Of a stretch of DNA of 42,325 nucleotides, positions 22,101 to 31,103 are shown piece by piece. The first letter of the stretch is position 1; each line of letters opens with the position of its first letter. This DNA comes from Amoeboaphelidium occidentale (taxonomy: Eukaryota; Aphelidiomycota; Aphelidea), in contig JALGPX010000023.1 in assembly GCA_023515795.1 (NCBI GenBank), positions 23,717 through 66,041 of the forward strand. The letters are read 5' to 3'. The notes beneath the pieces were generated by a model. That model was not told the origin of the DNA. It did no database searches and saw only the letters and a program-made list of their open reading frames with translations. The position numbers were made by a program, and so were the translations under genes.

Positions 22101-22147
22101 TCGATACTGGCGCTACTTTTGAGTATTTTTGCAGCTGCACTAAACAT
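19147..22147 (-). CDS. Large helical protein resembling Urb2/Npa2, ribosome biogenesis
   Basis: Two exons, 22147-22011 and 21964-19147, give 984 aa; the intron is 46 nt with donor GTAAGT. The splice joins SLTRVP to SLRLWNWFYS, an ordinary helical context. The protein is nearly all alpha-helical, repeat-like and poorly conserved, as Urb2/Npa2 proteins are. The N-terminus (lysine-rich helix, then EWAIKSL and WNWFYSAIL) and the C-terminal block ending LQGYHERYLVEYKG resemble the two most conserved ends of that family. Known role: Urb2 works with Urb1 and Rsa3 in early nucleolar pre-60S particles. There is a basic patch (KKRSFDEMAEKSERKE) near residue 430. EFL1, another 60S factor, follows after 21 bp, which fits but does not prove the call. 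Another large HEAT/ARM-type helical protein is the main alternative. Confidence 0.6.
19153..19158 (-). terminator. Possible poly(A) signal inside the last codons of the Urb2-like gene
   Basis: Minus-strand AATAAA ends 4 nt before the TAA stop at 19149-19147. Only 21 bp separate that stop from the EFL1 start, so processing must occur at or inside EFL1. Confidence 0.4.
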
Positions 22148-22344
22148 TTTTGTCACAAGAAGGCTTGATCGAGAAATCTCTGGATAAGTAGAGGCTCTTG
22201 GGATGTTCTCTTATCGCGCTTTGAAAAGTTGTATTTGAGATGCTCATATGGTCTCTGTTTGTGCGTTCTTGATGGAGCAGGATGCTGCTGTATGATGCTG
22301 ATTCTTGCAGATCAAAATCGCTGTTTTACGCTTTTTGCTTCAGA
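22148..22344. promoter_or_regulatory. Divergent intergenic region (Urb2-like / small Ser-rich protein)
   Basis: These 197 bp separate two divergently transcribed starts and must hold both promoters. I see no TATA-like box or clear repeat. Short open frames here have no coding character. Confidence 0.5.
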
Positions 22345-22655
22345 ATGACTTCTGGCAAAGGAAATTCACAGAATTCATCTTCCAACTCCCGTTCAAGTGC
22401 ATCCGGAGCAAGTGCCTCCCGTGGAGCAATAGCGGACGCAATAACGCTTCTTCTTCTGGTTCTTCAAGCGCAAGATCTTCAGGAGGTCCAAGAAATATAT
22501 ATGCCTCTAATTACGCAACTATCAAAGGTGCCGGTTATGACGGCTACACACAATTCATGATATCTTACGTATTGAAACCTTTCGACATGGATGATGTTGA
22601 AACAGGCCAGAGACTTATTGACGAAATGAGAAAGGATATGTACAGAAAAAACTGA
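22345..22655 (+). CDS. Small Ser-rich protein with a frame break, unknown function
   Basis: From the ATG at 22345 one frame gives a Ser/Gly/Ala-rich start (about 27 residues, ending SASGASASRG). It then turns into unlikely sequence. Another frame (+2) continues with the same Ser/Gly-rich composition (NASSSGSSSARSSGG) and then a compact conserved-looking part: GYDGYTQFMISY, LKPFDMDDVETGQRLIDEM and a basic end. The two halves clearly belong together, about 100 aa in total. The switch lies at about 22415-22440. No good GTAAG-type donor exists there, so a missing base or indel in low-complexity DNA is more likely than an intron. I do not recognise the C-terminal part. An AATAAA follows 23 nt after the stop. 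Confidence 0.55.
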
Positions 22656-22678
22656 TGCCTAAGGTAATGATTTTTGAT

Positions 22679-22684
22679 AATAAA
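22679..22684 (+). terminator. Poly(A) signal of the small Ser-rich gene
   Basis: AATAAA lies 23 nt after the TGA stop and 90 bp before the next ATG. Confidence 0.5.
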
Positions 22685-22773
22685 AGCACCATTCCGTGCC
22701 ATAATTCAGTCGTGGCGTTTCGCTTGATCTGTTTCAAGGATTCAAGTTTTCGAAACCAGTTTCACGGTACAAA

Positions 22774-24352
22774 ATGAATTCCGAGCAAAACCAGTAACTT
22801 TAAACTTGTTTAATGTATTATTTATTCAAAGATCATCTTCATCCGAAGGAGTGGGAGCGTCCAAGAGCTCAAACTCGCCATCTGCGTCGTGGGATCACTT
22901 TATCAGTGACAGATTCTCAGTGGAAATCAATGCTAAACCGTCAGCTGTAAGAGCTCTTGTCAAAGTCACAATTAATCATTCAGGCAAAGTCAGAATTGCC
23001 CCTCGTATACGTTAATCAGGGCCAAATCTATGAAGTATCTGTGCTGGACAAGTTTGCAAGCAAGAACAACGCGATACAAGTCATGTTCATTCTGAGTTTC
23101 TGCAAAGATGAGCACAGAAAGGTAAGCGACCTTTCGTTCTTTGATTTATTTTGGAGATATCTTCTGAATTATGGAATGCCTGGTTCAGGTTTCAAGAAAT
23201 TTCGCCAGGTTCTTACAGACCTTTGTCGCTGTCTCCTTCAAACGAGGGCGTGGTTTTAGTGCATGGCGATTCACCACTTGAGTCTGGACTTTTCATTGAT
23301 ACCAGCATGTCGGTACAGGTGAAAGATAGTAAGATAATATCATTATAACGCTTATATCAAGATTCAAAGATGTTGATCAGAATATCGTTTGACTGTTTGA
23401 GTTCAGATTTTTCTAGATCCAAAGGCAGCAGGGGTGTTCCTTTGAAATTGGCTGTTATAGTCACTGACCAGTCTAATGATGGCGCTATAATGTCTGAGCA
23501 TTTACTTGCATTGCAATCTTTTAAGGACAAGGGCGCAGATAGAAAATATCGAGATGATCAAAGAAGGAATGCAAAGAAAGGAGTTGAATTGAACGCAGAT
23601 GAGTACAAGACCAAGTTAAAGCGTGTTAAAATTTTGAATATCGATAATGAAAAATGCAATGAGTATCTACGTGACTTGAAACGCAAAAGGTAAATCAACG
23701 ATTCTTCCTCTGATAAATTTAGCGAGTTTATGCTTACTGGTTCTTACGGCTTACAGAGCTCGGTCCCTTTTTGTGGTCCAGTAATGAGAGCGCTTCCTGA
23801 ATTAAACATTGAGTTGGCAGGAAGTTTTGGCTCACTGCCTGAAACAGGAACCGGCAGCACACGCGATTGCTCAAGCACAATTTTCTTGAAGCCAATTTGG
23901 TATCCTACGGGTATTNNNNNNNNNNNNNNNNNNNNTTGGCAGGAAGTTTTGGCTCACTGTCTGAAACAGGAACCGGCAGCACACGCGATTGCTCAAGCAC
24001 AATTTTCTTGAAGCCAATTTGGTATCCTACGGGTATTGTGAACAGAGCCTTGATGCCTCATAATCACGTGTCACGTGGAATGGTCACATATGGATTTCCA
24101 ATTATTGTTTCACCAGATAATTTTGTTGCGAACTTGAAGGCGACTTTGGAACTTGATCAAAAAGCTGCTGTATTGGTTATCAACGAGTTGGGTATTGCTT
24201 TTGATGAAATTGATGCTGGAAATTACTTTGATCAAAACTTGAGTTACATTTACGAAGTTCATCATGTTGACCGTGCTGCTGACATTTTTGCTGACGTCTT
24301 TGCATCGGAGCGCAAGTACACTCACGCTGTGTTGATCGCAGTTGAGAAATGA
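22774..24352 (+). CDS. Grainyhead/CP2-family transcription factor, six exons, with an assembly duplication
   Basis: Exons: 22774-22793, 22832-22946, 22984-23121, 23157-23328, 23362-23689 and 23723-24352; introns of 38, 37, 35, 33 and 33 nt. After removal of one 102 bp copy and 20 N in the last exon the protein is 426 aa, in frame throughout. A short Ser-rich start leads into the CP2/Grainyhead DNA-binding domain (about residues 28-240). Landmarks are DRFSVEINAKPSA, then LVYVNQGQIYEV, then ELWNAWFRFQ, then DCLSSDFSRSKGSRGVPL, and finally KDKGADRKYRDDQRRN. This order is the family signature (compare the animal LSTDFSSQKGVKGLPL). The C-terminal 150 residues contain a Gly/Ser/Thr patch and an alpha-beta-looking end (LATLELDQ-like to IYEVHHVD) that could be a dimerisation domain, but I cannot confirm that. 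Known role: sequence-specific nuclear DNA binding; in filamentous fungi the family controls cell-wall remodelling genes. Confidence 0.88.
23814..24037. repeat. 102 bp coding segment duplicated around 20 N in the Grainyhead/CP2 gene
   Basis: Copy 1 is 23814-23915, N is 23916-23935 and copy 2 is 23936-24037. I see one difference (Pro/Ser codon). Collapsing the copies keeps the frame, so this is an assembly join. Confidence 0.9.
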
Positions 24353-24380
24353 TAATCTTTTTTGGAGGGGAAAGAATGTA

Positions 24381-24386
24381 AATAAA
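24381..24386 (+). terminator. Poly(A) signal of the Grainyhead/CP2 gene
   Basis: AATAAA lies 28 nt after the TGA stop, within the 146 bp spacer before the next gene. Confidence 0.55.
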
Positions 24387-24498
24387 TTTGGAATTAACCA
24401 GGACTCGTCAGAAGGGCACGTAAATTGGAGCCGCCAATCTTGTGCCAAGTTGTGCAACAAGAGATTGACCACATATTTCTTGTTTCAACAGTGATAGA

Positions 24499-25575
24499 AT
24501 GGCTGGAAGAATGCCTCATCTTTTTTCAGATCTTAAAAAGGGTTTGAGGCCTAGCGCTTTGGTGGTTGGAGAGAAAGATATCACAGACAAGATTTCCATA
24601 TCATCAGCGGAAAGTGTCACAGAATGGCCTCAGCAGTTTGGTACCACCTTAAAGAGGAACTCGATTTCTTTATCTCCTACAAAGCATTTCAGCACCATAT
24701 CAGCGCTGGCCATAAGCCCAAAGTTCAGCGAGAACCAGAACCTTGAGAATGAGCTGAACAAAATGGATCGTGGCCAACTTATTTCAAATCTCAAAGTGTT
24801 GACGAATGAGCTGAAAGAGAAAGAAAGAGATCTACAGTTATCAGCTGAAATTGGTCATAATTTGCTCCTAAAGAATCAAGAGCTAGAAGATCGGCTCAAG
24901 GTGAAACAAGGCCAGAGCTCGTCGCAGTTATCATCTCAGCCACCTAAACTGGACGACTCGTATTTGATACAAATGGAAACCTTAATATCAGATCTAAAGA
25001 AGGAAAAACAAGAGCTTTTATCAGGTGTATCAAAAGCGCGGAAGCACGCTGATACGCTGAGCTCTGAGTTACAGAAGTCACACGAGAATTATGAAAAGAA
25101 ATGCAACGAAGTAGAAGAGCTAAAAGGTAAAGTAAGTAGACTAGCATCCGAACGCGTTAAGGACTTGAAGGAAAGAAAGCAAGAACAGAACTCCAGAAGA
25201 TCTTCCTTGTCTGATGTTGGCAGGTCGATGTCTAACCATGCAGAACAAGAATCCCATTCTTCAAAAAGAACACAAACTGCAGCAACGGATATTACTGAAG
25301 ATCAAGTGGCCGTTTTGAGTTTGGAAAATTTAAAGCTACAACGAAAAATCGATGAGTTGAGTTCTGAGTTGAATGTCTTGAAGGAAAGATCCTTGATCGC
25401 TAGAGAAGAAGCTGGCACAGATCCAGACTACACAATTGCAAAACCAACATTAAGCGAATATTTGGTTAATCTTACAGTGGTGTTCGCTTTTGCCCCAATT
25501 GAAATTGGACAGTACATAATCACTTATTTATTCCGCTCCGGAAATTCGATTCATTTCAAACCCAAAGCAAAATAG
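24499..25575 (+). CDS. Coiled-coil protein with a CC1-box-like motif, possible dynein adaptor
   Basis: The product is 358 aa from an ATG, without a clear intron. Residues 1-85 are Ser-rich and disordered. A coiled coil begins near 82 and contains LQLSAEIGHNLLLKNQELE (112-130). This resembles the CC1 box of dynein-activating adaptors of the BICD, BICDR, HAP1/TRAK and Spindly type, where an Ala/Ser-Ala-x-x-Gly core contacts dynein light intermediate chain. More coiled coil follows at about 155-225 and 275-305. The last 45 residues change character: hydrophobic (LTVVFAFAPIEIGQYIITYLF), then basic. An in-frame 48 nt GT-AG segment could be spliced out of this tail, so the exact C-terminus is uncertain. 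The final 25 bp overlap the GCP4-like coding end on the other strand. The adaptor assignment rests on one motif. Confidence 0.6.
   Translation: MAGRMPHLFSDLKKGLRPSALVVGEKDITDKISISSAESVTEWPQQFGTTLKRNSISLSPTKHFSTISALAISPKFSENQNLENELNKMDRGQLISNLKVLTNELKEKERDLQLSAEIGHNLLLKNQELEDRLKVKQGQSSSQLSSQPPKLDDSYLIQMETLISDLKKEKQELLSGVSKARKHADTLSSELQKSHENYEKKCNEVEELKGKVSRLASERVKDLKERKQEQNSRRSSLSDVGRSMSNHAEQESHSSKRTQTAATDITEDQVAVLSLENLKLQRKIDELSSELNVLKERSLIAREEAGTDPDYTIAKPTLSEYLVNLTVVFAFAPIEIGQYIITYLFRSGNSIHFKPKAK
25527..25532 (-). terminator. Poly(A) signal of the GCP4-like gene, inside the convergent coding region
   Basis: Minus-strand AATAAA lies 18 nt after the GCP4-like TGA stop and falls within the sense coding sequence of the putative adaptor. 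Confidence 0.5.
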
Positions 25576-27305
25576 TGACCGTTGTAATCGATTTTCAATA
25601 GCAATTTGTTAATAAATTTAGAGTTAATTAAATCTTGTGAGCTATCCAGAGCAACAAGACATTTTATAAGAAGCGAAATAGACCTGTCAGTGTCAGAACC
25701 AGAAGAGAATGACTTGAGAATCGTTTCCAGATTTTCTTTGAACGCGGAAATGTTCAAGAACGAATTAACATAAATATTATCTACAGCATGTTTTAAAAGA
25801 GGCACTATGGCATGCTGTGCATTAAAGAATAAACTGGACGGTTGTGAAGAATCATTCAGCTTGTTTTCTAAATCGTTCATAAACTCAGTGATCAAATCAT
25901 CTTGATAATACGAAAGGAGTCCCTTTAAGAAAGCCAAATGTTGAAATCTTTTCGCATTATTCTTATACTTTTGTGCTGTCATAGAATGAATCTCCAAGTT
26001 GATTCTCAACAATAACAAGAATATTTCTCTCAGTTTCAATTCCTCGCTCTCATTCAAAATCCACGGAGCAAGACTGGCATGATTTTCCGGAAACGAACAC
26101 TTGAGGCTAAATAAACCATCATACTCCTTTTCGAGCTTAAAGTAATTTATCAGATTGTAATCGTTGCATTTGTGAAAGCACTTGCTGACAGAATTTAAAT
26201 CGAAAGTTTCTGGATTTAATAGCAACTTCTTCGATAGCAAATCTCCAAGAAACAATTGGTAGAATTGCCCATTCTGCATAAGCATGAAGTTCCGAATGTT
26301 ACTCAAATAGTCCAGCAAATAGTGGTCGCGAATTAAAGAGGACACTAATTCTTTGCAAATGTACACGGAAAGTTCCGAGACGCCTTCATTGATCTGTCCT
26401 TCTATGCAAAGATTCAGAAAACTTAGGACAGCGTCGCAGTCGCTATCAATGTTCACCAATTCAGCAGCTCGATTTATGAACACAACAGACTTTGCTGTTT
26501 TCCTGTCCAGCAATACCAATTCACAATCATCATTAACAATCAAGTCCAGAACTGTTTTAAATTCCCCAGAAGGATCCCAATACTTTGCAGTCCAGCCTGA
26601 ATTACCACTCAGTCCGCTCTTTACCGTAAACAAAGTCAAATGCTTTACAAAAAGCACACACACAGATTTATGCAGTCTCTCGAAATAGCTACTCAACACA
26701 CTCTTTCTTAAGGCGTACTCAGTATTCAAAGCATGAAGCTTGTTGATCAAAGATATGGTGTCCTTTGCGCCTTTGAATTCACATAAAAGCTGAACATAAT
26801 CTGCGCACAGAACTTGAAACAGAGTCGCAAATGTCTGAAGTCGATTCTGTAAGCGATAAATACTGAGCCCATCGCCGCCTTTTCTAACTGTTCCTTCTAA
26901 AGCAACGCTGCCATCATCAAAGCTTTTATAAGCATCAGAATCCATGGGATTAAACAGTTCGTATTCAATGTCGAATATGTGCCTCTTGTACTCGAAGCAA
27001 ATCTGTTTCAACTCATTCTTGTAAGCCTTTTCGTATAAACCAGCGCTTCTGTCCTCTGGTTTTACGTTACTGCAATACTCATTTACTTTAACAAACGACT
27101 GAACCAGCCCTGCCATAAGTTCCTCAAGAAGTGCGTGCTCAGCTGGGTTCATGAAACTCGATGGCATATTTACATAGAATGTTGGTTCTTGTGCTTCTTC
27201 CGTGACCAGCTGTCTCTTAAATATATCGCCTTCAATTCCTTCAAAGTTCAGGTTTAGCCTGATGAAGGGCTTACCTCTAAGAGCGCAAAGTAAATCGTGC
27301 CACAT
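25551..27305 (-). CDS. TUBGCP4: Gamma-tubulin complex component, GCP4-like
   Basis: The product is 584 aa, intronless. The ATG at 27305 is preferred because MWHDLLCALRG matches the GCP4 N-terminus (M-x-H-E-L-L-L-A-L-x-G); the longer frame starts only at a GTG. The GRIP1 half covers about residues 1-300. The GRIP2 half contains YLSNIRNFMLMQNGQFYQLF, equivalent to the conserved IKDFYLLGRGELFQAF of GCPs. Helical repeats follow (AQKYKNNAKRFQHLAFLKGLL, where human GCP4 has its LRNHM helix). The length is close to human GCP4 and shorter than GCP2, 3, 5 or 6. Known role: structural subunit of the gamma-tubulin ring complex that nucleates microtubules. It is convergent with the putative adaptor, with a 25 bp overlap, and divergent from the Lam gene across 155 bp. 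Confidence 0.82.
   Translation of the reverse strand: MWHDLLCALRGKPFIRLNLNFEGIEGDIFKRQLVTEEAQEPTFYVNMPSSFMNPAEHALLEELMAGLVQSFVKVNEYCSNVKPEDRSAGLYEKAYKNELKQICFEYKRHIFDIEYELFNPMDSDAYKSFDDGSVALEGTVRKGGDGLSIYRLQNRLQTFATLFQVLCADYVQLLCEFKGAKDTISLINKLHALNTEYALRKSVLSSYFERLHKSVCVLFVKHLTLFTVKSGLSGNSGWTAKYWDPSGEFKTVLDLIVNDDCELVLLDRKTAKSVVFINRAAELVNIDSDCDAVLSFLNLCIEGQINEGVSELSVYICKELVSSLIRDHYLLDYLSNIRNFMLMQNGQFYQLFLGDLLSKKLLLNPETFDLNSVSKCFHKCNDYNLINYFKLEKEYDGLFSLKCSFPENHASLAPWILNESEELKLREIFLLLLRINLEIHSMTAQKYKNNAKRFQHLAFLKGLLSYYQDDLITEFMNDLENKLNDSSQPSSLFFNAQHAIVPLLKHAVDNIYVNSFLNISAFKENLETILKSFSSGSDTDRSISLLIKCLVALDSSQDLINSKFINKLLLKIDYNGHYFALGLK
25611..25616 (+). terminator. Poly(A) signal of the putative adaptor gene, inside the GCP4-like coding region
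   Basis: AATAAA lies 35 nt after the TAG stop of the plus-strand gene, opposite GCP4-like codons. Confidence 0.45.
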
Positions 27306-27460
27306 TATCACCGTAAACAATATCAGAAAACAAAGCACGTTGGCGCCATCACATCAGCCTCATCGCAGATACTAACTGATGAATACTACGCACTTGAACA
27401 TCCTGCTTGAAGGAACGGCGGCGCTTTGCGATTATTCCTCGTCCAAGTGCTTGAGACGTC
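27306..27460. promoter_or_regulatory. Divergent promoter region between GCP4-like and Lam genes
   Basis: These 155 bp serve two divergent starts. They contain TTGGCGCC (reminiscent of E2F sites) at about 27340 and a TACTAAC-like word near 27370. No TATA box is evident. Function is inferred from position only. Confidence 0.5.
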
Positions 27461-30400
27461 ATGCCGCTACAGTTTGTTGGATTTGATCGACAGCTGCACA
27501 ATATTATGGCTCAATTGGAAACGCAGGACACTCAGACATCGTTAATAGCTGAGACACAGACGGAAGAAACCGCATTGAGTTTATCGTTTTTACTGGCAAA
27601 GGATGACTCTCCGGTGTTCAGGGCATCTTTGCAAAGAATGGAAGATGAAGTCGATAAGGTTTCAGCTTGGATAGAGACGGTTTGTAAAGCGCTTAGAATA
27701 TTCTTAGAAGAGATTAACAAGTACAATGAGTCCAGCTCAAATTTGGCAGGTCGAATAGTTCCGGGGGCATCTTTTACGATGGAGTTGGTCGATAGCGATC
27801 TCGGCATGAACACATTACGAACTTTTGCAGACGCTTTACAGTGCGTCTATTCTTTTAATGCGAAGTTGGTAGACGATCTTCAGGAATACTTTCTTGTGCC
27901 GTTCATACAGTTTTCAAGGGATGATTTAAAGCAAATGAAGGAAGCAAGACGTGCTTACGAAAGGATCGCTGAGAAATACGATTCTGCATTGTACAAATAC
28001 GCTGGTCTATCCAAAAGCAAGGACTCTAGCTCGCTCAGGGAAGATGCTTTCCAGCTTTATGATTTGAGGAAGTTGTACATTAAAACGTCCATGGATTATT
28101 GCGCAAAGTCTATTCGTTTCAAGTACGCTCTGGATCGATTGATTTTGGACCAAATTACCGAGTCTATGGATTCTATTTTGGAATTTTACTTGTCTGCTTC
28201 TGAAGTTTATAAGGGGCTGAAACCACGTATTGATACTTTGAAGAAACGCTTGGATGATAGGTTGTTGTTTCACGAAGAGAGAATGGCGCTTCTTGAGGAC
28301 GAAAGAGGAAAGTTAGAAGAGCAATTGGTCGCTATGTTCAAACCCAGCAGTGTGCTTCCTACATCAAATACTGCTGTCTTGTCAAACAAAATTACAGTTG
28401 AGGATGGCACACCAACAGAAAAGGAAGGCTACCTGTTTAAAAAGAATATTCCAAAGTCTCCTCTTATTGCTCCTTCATGGTCTAGGAGATGGTGTTATAT
28501 CAGAGAAGGGAAGTTTGGTTACATGGCATTGTCCAAGCAGCGTGGAACCGTCGCCTCTGCAGCGCCATTGAGCGTTTTATTATGCGAGGCTAGAATTGAT
28601 GATAAGCAAGACAGAAGATATTGCTTTGAAATAATATCTTCCAAAAGATCATATTTACTTCAAGCGGAATCAGAGGAAGATCTTGTTTCATGGTTAAAAG
28701 TGTTCGAATGCGCAAAGCTCGCGGCAATGAAAGTTGAAAAGAGAGATGATTTACCAAAGGACGAAGATGCTAAATTTGACATTCAGAAATCGTTTATAGA
28801 CGAAGATGAATGGGAATCTGCCTCTACACCGCCTATCATTCAAAGGAAGTTTGTTCGAATAGCTTCTAGAAGATNTCAAGCGGAATCAGAGGAAGATCTT
28901 GTTTCATGGTTAAAAGTGTTCGAATGCGCAAAGCTCGCGGCAATGAAAGTTGAAAAGAGAGATGACATACCAAAAGACGACGATGCTAAATTTGACATTC
29001 AAAAATCGTTCATAGACGAAGATGAATGGGAATCTGCCTCTACACCGCCTATCATTCAAAGGAAGTTTGTTCGAATAGCTTCTAGAAGATCTGAATCTAT
29101 GAATGTCGAGAGGATCAAGTATCCCAGCTTATCATACGAGAAGAAGAACAGGGAGTTAAGGGAAGTGTTTAAGAATTTCCCTCAAGAAGATCAGTATGTT
29201 GATTCTTTCACCGCAAGCTTACTTCGAGAATCACTGATTCAAGGGCGACTTTATTTGACGCAGTTTCATATTTGCTTCTTTTCGAATATTCTTAGTTTAC
29301 TCACAACTGTTGTTATTGCATTCCAAGACATCAAATCGATACAAAGAAAATCCGAAGTAAAAGATGGTATAATTGTTATCACCACCAAGGATGCTAATTA
29401 CGAGTTCAAGTTCAATCCAAAGAATGAAACTCGAGCTTTTGGAGCAATGAACAGTATTCTTTGGAGCGCCCAAGGTGAAAAATCTTTGTCCTTGCAGGAA
29501 TTGTTTGATCAGGTTTACAATACTTATGGTGAAAAAGAAGACGAAGATCAAGCCGTGAGTGTTTCAGGCTCACCATCTAAGCCAATAGGCAACCAAAAGT
29601 CCGATTCTCCTTTGAAAAATCAAATATCCGACGCATCAGTTCCGGAAGATGTTATATTGCCAAACTCAGAATTTATTGCAGACACTGAACATTATGAGAG
29701 AATGGAAGTCAATATTATTCTTAACTGCTCAGCCAAGAAATTGTTTCAGGTCCTGTATGAAAGCGGAGATTTTATTCTCTCTGTTCATAATGCCCGTGGA
29801 GATAAAGATACAGTTGTTACGCCGTGGTCAAAGGATGATCCACCACAACGAGAAGTTAAATGGACGTTTGGTGTAAACCATCCCATGGTTAAAGCCAAGA
29901 CAGCAGAATGCATTGAAAAGAATTCTTTGGTGAAGAAGCAAGAGCACTTATGTTACATTGTGGACGCATCATCTAGGACTCCTGCCATGCCTTACGGCGA
30001 TTCATTTGCAACCAATACCAAGTTTTGCATAACATTTGTATCTGAGAAGACTTCAAGATTGCAAGTTTCGATAGGAGTCACGTGGTTTAAAAACCCTTTG
30101 GTGAAGTCTATAATCAAGTCAGAGGCCATGAAAGGACTCGCTGCTTATCTTCAAGATTATGTCAGAATTTTACATCAAGAGGTGGCGAAGATTACAGGAG
30201 AGCCTATTCCGCCGGTCACTGTTACTAATTTGCCAAAAGTTCCCTCTGTGACTCCTCTTTCATCTCATCAGCCATCTTCAGTTCCCTCTGAAAATGGAAT
30301 TTCTTGGTACATCACTATGCTTCTATTTGCATTATCAATACTGCTTAATCTTTACTCGATGTACACCGGAGGAGTTCCTTCAATAATAAGATTTGGCCAA

Positions 30401-30872
30401 AATGCAGAGATTGCTTTGGAGAAGAGCATGTATGATTTCCCGTGGCTTCACACATTTAATACCTCAAGTCATCTTAAATCATCGCGGCATAATGAAAAAT
30501 TACAAAGGTTTGTTTAAATAATTCTAAACTGACATTATTAGCTTCAATGAATTCCTTGAGAAGCATAAGAATCAACAAAACTGGAACAGTGAAGATGGAA
30601 AGTCTCTTGTTCACAAACTAGACAAGCTGAACAAAAATACGAAAGAGCTTAGAGAATCTGCAATTGACATATTAAAGAATCTGGGGACGTTGGATCATAA
30701 TTCAGTTTCTTTAGCATATCTTACATGGATGGAGGATCAAATTCAGCTTTGCCGCGATATTGCTAACAAAGCATCGCCAGAAGAAGTTAATAGCTTTGAA
30801 CAAAAATGCAAACGGTTACAGTTTGAGATGGCAATATTCCTCAGCGGCCTGGATCCAAACGAGGTTGTCTAA
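27461..30872 (+). CDS. BAR-PH-GRAM-VASt membrane protein of the Sip3/Lam sterol-transfer family
   Basis: Two exons, 27461-30507 and 30542-30872; the intron is 34 nt with an atypical donor, GTTTGT. One 215 bp segment is present twice around a single N; collapsed, the protein is 1053 aa. Domains in order: N-terminal BAR (about 25-280), PH (about 318-425, starting KEGYLFKKN), GRAM (about 493-600) and VASt lipid-binding domain (about 674-830, with MEVNIILNCSAKKLFQVLYE). A single transmembrane helix (about 875-897) and a soluble, partly coiled tail of about 155 residues finish it. This order is that of yeast Lam1/Ysp1 and Lam3/Sip3. Known role of the family: ER-anchored proteins at ER-plasma membrane contacts that move sterol. 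The second exon is needed for a complete tail and would be missed by an ORF-only call. Confidence 0.9.
28660..29090. repeat. 215 bp coding segment duplicated around a single N in the Lam gene
   Basis: Copy 1 is 28660-28874, N is 28875 and copy 2 is 28876-29090. I count six differences, mostly silent (coding changes Leu/Ile and Glu/Asp). The copies are equal in length and abut the N, as at the other two joins. Confidence 0.9.
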
Positions 30873-31103
30873 ATGATTTAACTCGCGACGTAGCATTTCT
30901 TCGCTGGGCAATTGTGAAATGATCCCAATTAAAAGGGTTTCACAACGATTGTATCAGGATTTACGGTTGTTACTTCTAAAACATAATAAAAATATTGTAT
31001 AGGAGGGCAAATATGATGCGCCGTATCTCTCCAAGATAGCTCTGTCTCAGCTTTAAGAACAGTGTGGCGCGTGGCTCTCAAACGCTTTTTCCTGTAGTTG
31101 AAA
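30873..31103. promoter_or_regulatory. Intergenic region, Lam 3' end to citrate synthase promoter
   Basis: These 231 bp form the longest gene-free stretch in the window. They hold an AATAAA at 30985-30990 and a GC-rich patch (GTGGCGCGTGGC) about 35 bp before the citrate synthase ATG. I see no RNA gene. Confidence 0.5.
30985..30990 (+). terminator. Possible poly(A) signal of the Lam gene
   Basis: AATAAA lies 112 nt after the stop, the only canonical hexamer in this spacer. An AATTAAA variant sits nearer, at about 30924. Confidence 0.35.

Noticed and set aside
22201-22344. Possible upstream coding exons for the small Ser-rich gene (for example an ATG near 22203).
   Set aside because: No combination with a good donor and a matching phase rescues the frame, so I left the break as it is.
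17693-29090. The three near-identical tandem segments as real internal repeats or recent duplications.
   Set aside because: Each pair sits exactly on either side of N, is equal in length, and only the collapsed version restores a full protein.
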